Positions 1 to 7,778 of a DNA stretch of 64,000 bases are shown here, piece after piece (within the stretch, counting starts at the first letter, position 1; every line of letters begins with the position of its first letter). The notes under the pieces were generated by a model, which was not told where the DNA came from, did no database searches, and saw only the letters and a program-made list of their open reading frames with translations. The position numbers were made by a program, and so were the translations under genes. Location of the stretch: positions 1-64,000 of the forward strand of contig CAKOOQ010000001.1 of NCBI GenBank assembly GCA_934098555.1. The letters are read 5' to 3'. This DNA comes from an uncultured Bacilli bacterium. Its GTDB lineage: Bacteria > Bacillota_I > Bacilli_A > RF39 > UBA660.

Positions 1-4
1 CTTT

Positions 5-202
5 TTATTTACCTTCCTTATTTATTAATACATAATTAATTTTATTTTCTTTTATAATCTCTAATACTTTATCTAAAAAATGAGAAGGAAAAGCTACCTT
101 GTCATCAATTATTTTATAAGAAAACAAATAATGCAGAATAGAAGCATCTTCATTAAAAACATCATAAAACAAACCGTTTTTTCTTATTTTTAACATCATC
201 AT
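5..202 (-). CDS. Small MutS-domain-I-like orphan protein
   Basis: About 65 residues, ending with TAA. I do not recognise it with certainty. The motif GLFYDVFNEDA, then a hydrophobic stretch, then FPSHFLDKVLEIIKENKINYVLI, resembles the start of MutS domain I (GDFYE.F..DA ... P......YL..L...G..VAI), which in MutS contacts mismatched DNA. No ATPase or clamp domain follows, so any role in mismatch recognition is inference. A TTG 12 bases upstream is open, but ATG at 202 (or the two next ATGs) is more likely. A perfect palindrome sits directly upstream of these ATGs. The downstream neighbour lies off the window. Confidence 0.5.
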   Translation of the reverse strand: MMMLKIRKNGLFYDVFNEDASILHYLFSYKIIDDKVAFPSHFLDKVLEIIKENKINYVLINKEGK

Positions 203-203
203 A

Positions 204-222
204 TTTAGATACAATATCTAAA
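204..222. promoter_or_regulatory. Palindrome at the start of the 69-aa gene
   Basis: A perfect inverted repeat (TTTAGATA-CAA-TATCTAAA) ends one base before the ATG at 202 of the small minus-strand gene. It has no T-run and no recognisable ribosome binding site within it. An operator or a translational hairpin is possible; neither is proven. Confidence 0.4.
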
Positions 223-526
223 TTATCTATAATAATATAGTTAATATACTTCTTTTGTAACCAACTTAATTAATATTTACTAGAACAGAAGTTCATCATA
301 ATATCTTTATCAATACCCTCGTATTTATACCCTCAAGTTCGTTTCAAACACAATCAAATACTCTGGGTACATTCTCTTAATAAACTTATATCTATTAATA
401 CGACTCGTTTACTATCACCAAGACTTTGTCCAAACTTCTCTTTGTTTGAGAAGTTTGGACATGAACTGAAGCCTTATCTTACGTCTGAAGTCTTCCTAAT
501 TGCGCTTTTGTTTCATAGGGCTCGGC
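223..526. other. Non-coding stretch with a 14-bp perfect hairpin
   Basis: No convincing gene lies here. A perfect 14-bp inverted repeat occupies 427-440 and 448-461 with a 7-base loop. Neither flank carries a T-run, so it is not a classical terminator. On the minus strand it lies about 105 bases beyond the stop of the variable surface protein. A short minus-strand open stretch near 320-400 looks like decayed coding DNA but matches nothing I know. Confidence 0.45.
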
Positions 527-745
527 TGGTCGTAAACCGGAAGCGACGAGCCTTCCTCTTTCTCGCTACCCAATCTCGTATGGATTTTCGAGTGTGCCTT
601 CACCGCCTAAAATTGACGTTTTCGATATCAGATATACCGAAGGCCGAACCGCAAACTGGTAGTACGCAATGTGGGAGAAGTCATTGCCAGTGGTGTAGAC
701 ATTGAACACGGAGTAAGAAACAGACGAACGCGGGGCAAGTGTCCA
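527..745 (-). repeat. Variable-cassette copy 1 (C-terminal tail plus 39 bp past the stop)
   Basis: This GC-rich segment encodes the last 59 residues of the upstream surface protein and continues 39 bases past its stop codon. Those 39 bases match 32 of 39 positions at 55861-55899, the same place relative to the second family member. The 3' end encodes SILGGEGTLENPYEIG in both copies. A GCGAG...CTCG(T/C) hairpin straddles the stop codon in both. It is interpreted as the variable region of a diversified gene. Confidence 0.6.
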
Positions 746-2050
746 TTGATAAATACTTGAATTATAAATCCAATCATTATTTTTACAATCGCTTGCACCA
801 TTCCAGTTGTATAACTCTTTTGCTAAACAACTGGCTCTATTCATACTAGTACCTCCGCTTGTCGCATAGCCATAATCACTTGGATACATTAAACCAACTT
901 TTCCTTGCCATTCTGTTGGTCTTCCCGTGTATACGGTTGTTCCTCTTTCATAAGTATACCAATGACTTGCCAATCCATCTGATGAACTGGTATAATTTGC
1001 AGTTCCGCCTAATTTCCATGTTATCGTATCTATTTGATTTTTGGCTGCCTCTGTTAAGCCATTACTTGTAAAATCACAAGAGGTTGTTGCACCATTTTGG
1101 CCAGATGGGCATGTTCCTGATGTTTTATTATAATAGGCTCCATTATTTAAAACTTCTTTTAAAGTACTGTCTGTCCAATCGTTACTTCCATTACTATGTG
1201 TTGAACTTCCTGTTCCCCTAGCCTTATTATCCCAACTGTAACTTCCAATAGAATCAGTTCGAATTAATTTCATTCTTTGCCCTTCTGGGGTATTTAAGAT
1301 ACCAATAATTCTCCATCCGGCTTTTTCACCATTAAATGTCACAAAATTACATGGATTTGCCCCAACATATCTCAAATTGTTATCACTTGTTCCATCATAG
1401 GCTAAAGTATAAGTACATGTATCACTTGTTTTATTTGGAACAGTATAAACATCTGTTGAAGATATATTAGCATCTTTTACAAGGTTGGTAATAGTATCTA
1501 TACCGGATGTTTGTTTTTTACATTCGGTTACTTTTCCTGTTATTGTCGCGTGAAACTTTTTATTCATATCTGTTGTTTGATCTTCATTTACGTTTTTATA
1601 TGTTACGGTTAATATGTATTTTTTAGTTGTTTTAGCTGGAATGGATAATCCTTCTATAATGGTTTGATTATTAGTACTTGGAAATTCAATATCTTCTAAT
1701 AATGTGTCGCCGTTTTCTTCTTTTAAAGTAAAGACTAAATCTTGTTTTCTGTTAAATTCATTTAAAACATCAGTCCAAACAAGGCCAAAACAGATGGAAC
1801 CAGCATTTTGATTTTGAACAGTAAAGTTTGAAGTAACTGTATCTCCAGGAAGCATATTTTGGCTGGTTACTTTAGTGCCATCAGAAATAATAATATCTTT
1901 AACAGTGTCAGAACTGATGTTTGTATTACCTTTATTTGTTCCATCGAATTCATTATTTACTTTAACGGAAAAATAAGCATATGATGCCGAATACATTAAA
2001 CAAAATAAAATTAATATGGCACTTGCTATAACAAAATAAGTTTTTTTCAT
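566..2050 (-). CDS. Secreted or anchored surface protein with C-type-lectin-like variable C-terminus
   Basis: This 494-residue protein starts with a signal or anchor segment (residues 5-27, ending SASYAYF). A camelysin/TasA-like beta domain follows, with LPGDTV typical of that fold. From about residue 200 it shares a long module with the protein at 55900-57528 (YVGANPCN, MYPSDYGYATSG, MNRASCLAKELY, NDW). The tail from W436 (WT...VYTTGN...VRPSVYL...GGEGTLENPYEIG) resembles C-type-lectin/FGE-sulfatase folds. Codons change abruptly from AT-rich to GC-rich at W436. A good ribosome binding site (AGGAG) precedes the ATG. Function is unknown; a diversified surface ligand-binding protein is inferred. 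Confidence 0.8.
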   Translation of the reverse strand: MKKTYFVIASAILILFCLMYSASYAYFSVKVNNEFDGTNKGNTNISSDTVKDIIISDGTKVTSQNMLPGDTVTSNFTVQNQNAGSICFGLVWTDVLNEFNRKQDLVFTLKEENGDTLLEDIEFPSTNNQTIIEGLSIPAKTTKKYILTVTYKNVNEDQTTDMNKKFHATITGKVTECKKQTSGIDTITNLVKDANISSTDVYTVPNKTSDTCTYTLAYDGTSDNNLRYVGANPCNFVTFNGEKAGWRIIGILNTPEGQRMKLIRTDSIGSYSWDNKARGTGSSTHSNGSNDWTDSTLKEVLNNGAYYNKTSGTCPSGQNGATTSCDFTSNGLTEAAKNQIDTITWKLGGTANYTSSSDGLASHWYTYERGTTVYTGRPTEWQGKVGLMYPSDYGYATSGGTSMNRASCLAKELYNWNGASDCKNNDWIYNSSIYQWTLAPRSSVSYSVFNVYTTGNDFSHIAYYQFAVRPSVYLISKTSILGGEGTLENPYEIG

Positions 2051-2077
2051 AATTTTAGACTCCTATTCTTACTTATA

Positions 2078-2106
2078 ATTATCATGTAAAAAGAGCCTTT
2101 TGTCAA
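2078..2106 (-). promoter_or_regulatory. Promoter of variable surface protein 1
   Basis: On the minus strand, TTGACA (2101-2106), a 17-base spacer and GATAAT (2078-2083) precede the start codon at 2050. The -35 box lies within the loop of the lgt terminator, so the gene is transcribed independently of lgt. Confidence 0.6.
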
Positions 2107-2114
2107 GGCTCTTT
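2087..2114 (-). terminator. Rho-independent terminator of lgt
   Basis: An 8-bp stem (AAAGAGCC/GGCTCTTT) with a 9-base loop is followed on the minus strand by TTTTTA. It overlaps the lgt stop codon. Confidence 0.75.
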
Positions 2115-2925
2115 AGTAACGGATTTCTTCATGATTAGGTTCGGAATAAAGGTCTTCAAATTTACCTTTTCTCGTCTCTAACATAAGTCCTATTATGCCA
2201 ATAATAAATAAAATAATGGATAAAACTTGGGCCACTTTAAAGCCGCCAAGCATTAAAGAATCGGTTCTTAAGGCTTCAATAACAAAACGACCAACACTGT
2301 AAAAACATAAGTAGCTGAATGTTAAGCTCCCTACTTTTAAATATTTATAGTGTTTTAAAAGGGATAAGATAATAAAGCCTAATAAGCACCATAAAGATTC
2401 ATAAAAGAAAGTGGGATGGTAATAAATGCCATTAATATTCATCCCATTAATAATAAATTCTGGGATATGAAGATTTTCTAAAGTACTTCTTAAAACAGCT
2501 CCTCCATGGGCTTCCATGTTAAAGAAGTTTCCCCATCTGCCAATACCTTGGGCAAGTAAAATACCAGGAACAGCCATATCCGTTATCTTTAACAGTCTGA
2601 CGTTATATTTTTTACAGTAAAGATACATGGTCATAAAACCAGCTATTAAGCCTCCATGAATAGCAAGGCCACCTTCCCATATTTTAAAGATACTAACTGG
2701 ATCATTTTTATAAATTTCAAAGTTAAATAAAACATAATAGATTCTAGCTCCAATAAAGCCAAAGATAATAGCCCAAAAACAAAGGTTAAAAAGAAAATCT
2801 TTGGGATAATTATGTTTTTTTCCTTCTTTTAACAGTAAACCTATTCCTACAACAACCCCTAGTAAAATCATTAAGGAATACCATTTAATACTAAATGGTC
2901 CTATTTGTAAAGCTACCGGATTCAT
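2113..2925 (-). CDS. lgt: Prolipoprotein diacylglyceryl transferase Lgt
   Basis: Lgt transfers diacylglycerol from phosphatidylglycerol to the lipobox cysteine of prelipoproteins in the membrane, the first step of lipoprotein maturation. This 270-residue multi-pass protein has the family length. It carries the GLAIHGG motif with its essential histidine at residue 90, and the Lgt signature GRWGNFFNMEAHG at residues 129-141 with its key arginine (R130). The start MNPVALQIGPFSIKWY is typical. It lies 84 bases downstream of uvrA on the same strand, with its own terminator. Confidence 0.97.
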   Translation of the reverse strand: MNPVALQIGPFSIKWYSLMILLGVVVGIGLLLKEGKKHNYPKDFLFNLCFWAIIFGFIGARIYYVLFNFEIYKNDPVSIFKIWEGGLAIHGGLIAGFMTMYLYCKKYNVRLLKITDMAVPGILLAQGIGRWGNFFNMEAHGGAVLRSTLENLHIPEFIINGMNINGIYYHPTFFYESLWCLLGFIILSLLKHYKYLKVGSLTFSYLCFYSVGRFVIEALRTDSLMLGGFKVAQVLSIILFIIGIIGLMLETRKGKFEDLYSEPNHEEIRY

Positions 2926-3009
2926 ATTATCACTCTTTCTAAGCTAAAATTATTTTAGCATAAAATTTCATTTTATTCATTAGAAAAAGCATCTATTTTA
3001 AGACACTTT

Positions 3010-5820
3010 TTATTTTAAATATTTTTTTAACCATTCACCGGTGTAAGAAGAAGAAACTTTACTTACTTCTTCTGGTGTTCCAGTTGCTACAACGGTTCCA
3101 CCACCTACACCACCATCAGGTCCTAAATCAATAATGTAATCAGCGACTTTAATAACATCCATATTATGTTCAATAACTAAAACGGTATCACCGTTATCGA
3201 CAATGCGATTTAAAATAGCTAAAAGTTTTTTAATATCTTCAGAGTGAAGTCCTGTCGTTGGTTCATCTAAGACAAATAAACTTTTACCGGTTGCCTTCTT
3301 TTGTAGTTCTTTAGCCAGTTTGACACGCCCTGCTTCGCCACCTGACAAAGTTGGGGCACTTTGACCTAATGTGATATAAGAAAGACCTACATCCATTAAA
3401 ACATCTAATTTTCTTTTAATTTTTGGAACATTTTCAAAAAACTTAACGGCTTCACTAACACGCATATCTAAGACATCACTAATGGTTTTACCCTTGAATT
3501 TTATTTCCAGAGTTTCTTTATTATAACGTTTACCATGACAAACATCACAGGGAACATAAACATCGGGTAAAAAATGCATTTCTATTTTTTTGACACCATC
3601 CCCCCAGCAGGCTTCACAACGACCACCTTTAACATTGAAAGAAAATCTTCCTTTATCATAGCCATGCATTTTACTTTCTTTGGTGTTAGCAAATAAATCT
3701 CTAATATCATCAAAAACACCGACATAAGTAGCTGGATTACTTCTTGGCGTTCTACCAATCGCATCTTGCGTAATGACAACGAGTTTATCTAAATTTTCAA
3801 TTCCTTTGACTTCTTTACAAGCTCCAGGTATTTCTTTAGAACGATATAATTTATTAGCAATTGTCTTACAAAGAATTTCATTAACAAGGGTACTTTTACC
3901 ACTTCCTGATACACCTGTGACACATATAAATTTTCCTAAAGGGAATTTAACGTTTATTTTCTTTAAGTTGTTTTGGGATGCTTTTACTACTTCTAAATAT
4001 TTGCCATTTCCTTTTCTTCTTGTTTTAGGAACTTCTATTTTTTCTATGCCGGCTAAATAACGACCCGTTAAAGAATTTTTATTTTTCATAACTTCTTCAG
4101 GAGTCCCTGCGGCAACAACCGTTCCACCATTTTCACCCGCACCAGGCCCAATATCTACTAAGTAATCAGCAGACCTCATGGTATCTTCGTCATGTTCTAC
4201 CACAATTAAAGTATTGCCTAAATCACGCATTTCTTGTAAAGAACGAATGAGTTTTTCATTATCTTTTTGATGTAAACCAATACTTGGTTCATCTAAAACA
4301 TATAAAACACCGGATAGTTTACTACCTATTTGAGTGGCCAAGCGAATACGTTGTGATTCTCCACCTGAAAGAGTACCTGCATTACGATGTAAACTTAAAT
4401 ACTCCAAACCAACATTAACTAAAAATGTCAAACGATTGTCAATTTCTGTTAAAAGTAAATGACTAATATTTTCTTGTTCTTTGGTTAGTTTTAAATCTCT
4501 TAAAAAATCTCTTAATTCTTTAATACTCATGATAGTCATATCATAAATATTTTTCTTATTAATATAAATAGATAAAACACTTTTTTGAAGCCTTGTCCCG
4601 TGACATAAAGAACAATCGGTTTCAACCATAAAGCCTTCTAGCCAATCACGAATCCACGCACTAGAAGTTTCCATATAACGTCTTTCAAGGTTGGGAATAA
4701 CACCTTCATAATAATCATTGGTATAACGAACATTTCCTGTTTTAGAAACATATTTAATTTCAATAGGTTCCGTTGTTCCATGTAAAATAATATTTAATTT
4801 ATCTCTTGGAATATCTTTAATAGGAGCATTCATATCAATATCGTATTTTTTGCAAATGGCTTCAATGGTTGTATTATGAATATTGTTATCAATGTTATAA
4901 GCGACAATCGCTCCCTCATTTAAAGATTTATCTTTATTAGGAATAATTAAGTCTTCACTAATCTTTAATTTAGTTCCAAGCCCTTTACATTCGGGACAAG
5001 CTCCATAAGGACTATTGAAAGAAAACAAACGTGGTTCCAGTTCTGGAATAGAAAAATTACACTCTGGGCAAGCATAGTTTTCACTCATTAAAATATCTTC
5101 ACCACCGATAATATGAAAAACCACTTTTCCTTCAGCTAAATGGGTACTGTTTTCAATAGATTCAAAAATACGGCTTCGTTCTTCCCCTCTTACAACAACT
5201 CGGTCAACAACCACATCTATATTATGCTTTTTATTTTTCTCTAAGTTAATGGTATCTTCTAAAGAATAATTTTCACCATCTATTTTTACTCTGGTATAAC
5301 CTTGTTCTTTTAAATTTTCTAATAGATCTTTTTGCGTTCCTTTTTCCCCATGAATAACAGGTGCTAAAATTTCTAACTTTGTTCCCTCTTCTAAATCCAT
5401 AATCTTATCGGTCATTTCATCAATACTTTGACTTTTAATAGGAATATGATGATTAGGACAGTAAGGTGTACCAATACGGGCAAATAAAAGTCGTAAGAAA
5501 TCATATATTTCGGTAATCGTTCCAACGGTACTACGAGGATTTTTATTGGTTGTTTTTTGGTCAATCGAAATACTTGGAGATAAGCCTTCGATGGAATCCA
5601 CATCTGGTTTTTCAACTCCGCCAATAAATTGCCGAGCATAAGCAGATAAACTTTCGACATATCTTCTTTGACCTTCGGCAAAAATAGTATCGAAAGCTAA
5701 ACTACTTTTACCACTTCCCGATACTCCGGTCATAACAATCAGTTTATTCTTGGGAAGTTCAATATCCACATTTTTTAAATTATTTTCTCTTGCTCCTTTA
5801 ACAATGATTTTGTCATTCAT
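3010..5820 (-). CDS. uvrA: Excinuclease ABC subunit A (UvrA)
   Basis: UvrA is the damage-sensing ABC ATPase of nucleotide excision repair, acting as a dimer with UvrB. It has two ABC halves. The N-terminal Walker A (GVSGSGKSS) is followed by CxxC zinc-finger pairs (CPECNF, CPECKG), an LSGGESQRIRLA signature, a second Walker A (GVSGSGKST), the C-terminal zinc finger (CEAC...CDVC) and a second signature (LSGGEAGRVKLA). Length is normal at about 936 residues. I chose ATG at 5820, about 11 bases after AAGGAAG, over an in-frame GTG at 5832 that abuts the Shine-Dalgarno. No uvrB or uvrC is in the window. Confidence 0.98.
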   Translation of the reverse strand: MNDKIIVKGARENNLKNVDIELPKNKLIVMTGVSGSGKSSLAFDTIFAEGQRRYVESLSAYARQFIGGVEKPDVDSIEGLSPSISIDQKTTNKNPRSTVGTITEIYDFLRLLFARIGTPYCPNHHIPIKSQSIDEMTDKIMDLEEGTKLEILAPVIHGEKGTQKDLLENLKEQGYTRVKIDGENYSLEDTINLEKNKKHNIDVVVDRVVVRGEERSRIFESIENSTHLAEGKVVFHIIGGEDILMSENYACPECNFSIPELEPRLFSFNSPYGACPECKGLGTKLKISEDLIIPNKDKSLNEGAIVAYNIDNNIHNTTIEAICKKYDIDMNAPIKDIPRDKLNIILHGTTEPIEIKYVSKTGNVRYTNDYYEGVIPNLERRYMETSSAWIRDWLEGFMVETDCSLCHGTRLQKSVLSIYINKKNIYDMTIMSIKELRDFLRDLKLTKEQENISHLLLTEIDNRLTFLVNVGLEYLSLHRNAGTLSGGESQRIRLATQIGSKLSGVLYVLDEPSIGLHQKDNEKLIRSLQEMRDLGNTLIVVEHDEDTMRSADYLVDIGPGAGENGGTVVAAGTPEEVMKNKNSLTGRYLAGIEKIEVPKTRRKGNGKYLEVVKASQNNLKKINVKFPLGKFICVTGVSGSGKSTLVNEILCKTIANKLYRSKEIPGACKEVKGIENLDKLVVITQDAIGRTPRSNPATYVGVFDDIRDLFANTKESKMHGYDKGRFSFNVKGGRCEACWGDGVKKIEMHFLPDVYVPCDVCHGKRYNKETLEIKFKGKTISDVLDMRVSEAVKFFENVPKIKRKLDVLMDVGLSYITLGQSAPTLSGGEAGRVKLAKELQKKATGKSLFVLDEPTTGLHSEDIKKLLAILNRIVDNGDTVLVIEHNMDVIKVADYIIDLGPDGGVGGGTVVATGTPEEVSKVSSSYTGEWLKKYLK

Positions 5821-5926
5821 AAATATAAACACTTCCTTTTTTGTTAATTATTCTACCACAAATCTATAAAATTATTTGCAAAATTAATATAGCATACATT
5901 TGTTTTTATAACAAGAAAAAAGAGTT

Positions 5927-6796
5927 TTAAGAAACCCCTTTTAAATCATTGGTAATACTTATAAAGAAATCACTGTTCCAAAGAGTTAAACTATTATTAT
6001 TTTTGATAAACGGTAAAACATCTTCTTTAGCCTCTGTATAATTAATTTGAGTAAATTTTTCTATTAAAAGTTGTTTTAAAATATCAATATCAAAATTTTC
6101 TTCTTCTTTAATATATTCTGAATCTAATAGTTTATTTCTTATTAAATTTAAATTAACACTAATATTATTAGCAAGAAAAAAGATATAATCATATAAATCT
6201 CTTCCCTTTGTTCTTTTACCCCAATTACGGCATAAAATGGCATGAATTTTACCAGCAAACAAAGAAGATTGATCATATAATTTAATTTGGTGAGGACTTG
6301 GCAAAAGTTTATATTTTTCTTCATATGTCGCCCCAGCTGGAGGATTAATATCAATTTCAAATTTTATTTTTATATTTTTCAGAAGATGATTATACGAATG
6401 CTCTTCATTTGTCGGAAAAAACTTCAAAATATGTTCTAGAGTATCTCCCTTTAAAAATGCTGAAGTAATATTTGAATCAATACTTTTTTGTTTCGATTTA
6501 ATTTCTAAATTTAAACCATATGCTTCTAACTCACGAGCAATATAAGGAAAATATTTGCTTAAAGCAAATTCTTTATTCGGTAAAAGAAGAGCAAAATCTA
6601 AATCTTCTGAAAATCTGTCTAAATTATAAAAGATTCTAAGAGCTGTTCCACCATAAAAAGCTGCCTTAGAAAAAAAGTCACTTCGTGCTAAACCAGATAT
6701 AACAATTTCTTGAATAATTTCTTTTAATGAGTTTATTTCATCTGTAGTATTTTTTATTTCATATTTACTAAGCATTTGTTCAATTATATTATTCAT
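5927..6796 (-). CDS. abiEii: AbiEii-type nucleotidyltransferase toxin
   Basis: This 289-residue protein matches the AbiEii/AbiGii toxin family. It has the GGTALR motif (residues 49-54) followed by SEDLDF (63-68), the G..x(n)..DxD nucleotidyltransferase core. AbiEii toxins act in abortive phage infection by disabling tRNA or other substrates and are paired with an AbiEi regulator. The gene overlaps the upstream AbiEi gene by 8 bases and has a strong GGAGG ribosome binding site inside it, so the two are translationally coupled. The reading frame appears intact. A decayed relative lies at 8613-9030. Confidence 0.88.
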   Translation of the reverse strand: MNNIIEQMLSKYEIKNTTDEINSLKEIIQEIVISGLARSDFFSKAAFYGGTALRIFYNLDRFSEDLDFALLLPNKEFALSKYFPYIARELEAYGLNLEIKSKQKSIDSNITSAFLKGDTLEHILKFFPTNEEHSYNHLLKNIKIKFEIDINPPAGATYEEKYKLLPSPHQIKLYDQSSLFAGKIHAILCRNWGKRTKGRDLYDYIFFLANNISVNLNLIRNKLLDSEYIKEEENFDIDILKQLLIEKFTQINYTEAKEDVLPFIKNNNSLTLWNSDFFISITNDLKGVS

Positions 6797-7379
6797 TATT
6801 TGCCCTCCTCATATAATTAGCCAACAATTTTACATTTGTTGAATGGTATAAATCACTTAATTTATTAATAACATCTACACTTAAAGTATTAAAATTGTCT
6901 TCATCTATTCTTAAATCATCAAATAGCATAATTTCCAAATTTTCCATATTTTTTAAAGGCCTTAATGTATATAATTTGTCACATAAAGCCTTTTCTGGAG
7001 AAGCAATTTGATAGATGTATTGATTTTCTTTTTTTAATATAATTTCTTCGGCATAGACATTCTTAGGCACATCTTGATAAGTAAATGTTCCAAAAGATGT
7101 CATATATTTCTTCTTCTTTTTCTTATTGAAGGTTGCTGAGGTAACAACGTCTACTCTTTCAGGTATCAATCCATAATAAGCCAACGCATAATCAAACGAA
7201 ATATAAGAAGGGCCATAAATGCTTCCAGCAAGTAAATATCCAGGTGTATTAGCATTTGTTTCATAAAGTCCATTTATAATTTTGATAAGCTTCCCTTCTT
7301 TTACCTCACGACCCAATTTTGTATTTTTATTTAAATAATTATGTAAATTATTTTTAGCAATTCTATTTGTAACTATCAT
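6789..7379 (-). CDS. abiEi: AbiEi-type antitoxin and autorepressor
   Basis: This protein (about 196 residues from the chosen ATG) has an AbiEi-like layout. An N-terminal winged-helix-like part (IAKNNLHNYL, KLIKIINGLYETN) leads into SYISFDYALAYYGLIPE and the later SPEKALCDKLYTLR, typical of the AbiEi antitoxin and of the broader family of transcriptional regulators beside nucleotidyltransferase toxins. AbiEi proteins neutralise the toxin and repress their own promoter through inverted repeats. I chose ATG at 7379 over an upstream GTG/ATG extension because the promoter and inverted-repeat operator occupy 7380-7427. Overlap with abiEii indicates one operon. Confidence 0.85.
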   Translation of the reverse strand: MIVTNRIAKNNLHNYLNKNTKLGREVKEGKLIKIINGLYETNANTPGYLLAGSIYGPSYISFDYALAYYGLIPERVDVVTSATFNKKKKKKYMTSFGTFTYQDVPKNVYAEEIILKKENQYIYQIASPEKALCDKLYTLRPLKNMENLEIMLFDDLRIDEDNFNTLSVDVINKLSDLYHSTNVKLLANYMRRANNE

Positions 7380-7427
7380 ATTTTCACCACTTTTTATCAT
7401 TATATGATAATTTCTGGTGAAAATCAA
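7380..7427 (-). promoter_or_regulatory. abiE promoter with nested inverted-repeat operator
   Basis: The promoter on the minus strand reads TTGATT (7422-7427), 17 bases, TATAAT (7399-7404). A perfect 10-bp inverted repeat (7380-7389 and 7415-7424, ATTTTCACCA/TGGTGAAAAT) encloses a second perfect 7-bp repeat (7394-7400 and 7404-7410) centred on the -10 box. The position fits autorepression by AbiEi. A similar but mutated repeat precedes the decayed abiE copy near 8985-9017. Confidence 0.75.
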
Positions 7428-7467
7428 TGATTTTTATTACTTAATAAATGATTTTATTACTTAATAT
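7428..7467. repeat. 20-bp tandem direct repeat upstream of abiE
   Basis: Two adjacent near-identical copies (ATGATTTTTATTACTTAATA, and the same with one T missing) occupy 7428-7447 and 7449-7467. They lie immediately upstream of the abiE -35 box and could be a further protein-binding site or a simple slippage duplication. Confidence 0.5.
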
Positions 7468-7554
7468 ATATATTATTTTAGAAGGTATAAGAAAGAAATT
7501 TTGACTTTAAAAAGAAAATGAAAGAAACAAAAAAATCTTTTGCAGGTTCTTTTT

Positions 7555-7572
7555 TTGACATGTTTTGTCGAA
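7555..7572 (+). repeat. 18-bp interspersed motif, copy 1
   Basis: The sequence TTGACATGTTTTGTCGAA contains a GACA...TGTC dyad. It recurs with one to three changes at 31138-31155 and 41752-41769. It lies upstream of an Rpn-family gene here and at 41.7 kb, so it may mark the edge or promoter of that element. Confidence 0.5.
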
Positions 7573-7778
7573 TGGCTTGCAAGAACTTTATTTTTGAATA
7601 AAATAAGACCTACTTTTGTACAAAGGAATATTTTTAAAGAAAGAAGATAGATAATGTATACGAAAGAAAAATAAAATTTCCCTTACTTAAAGATAAAGTA
7701 GCCAAAAAATTATTTACCGAGAAGAAAGTAGGCTTAGAGTATCTTCGGAAGATCATCAGTCTAGCCATCGGTATTCCT

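Noticed and set aside
427..461. 14-bp hairpin as a terminator
   Set aside because: There is no T-run on either strand after the stem.
442..705. 87-codon plus-strand open frame over the variable cassette
   Set aside because: It is antisense to the end of the surface protein gene. Its openness follows from the low frequency of stops in the GC-rich cassette; no ribosome binding site or family match.
566..745. GC-rich tail as evidence of horizontal transfer of the whole gene
   Set aside because: Only the tail is GC-rich, at the same codon in two paralogues, and the gene body matches the genome. A diversified module explains this better.
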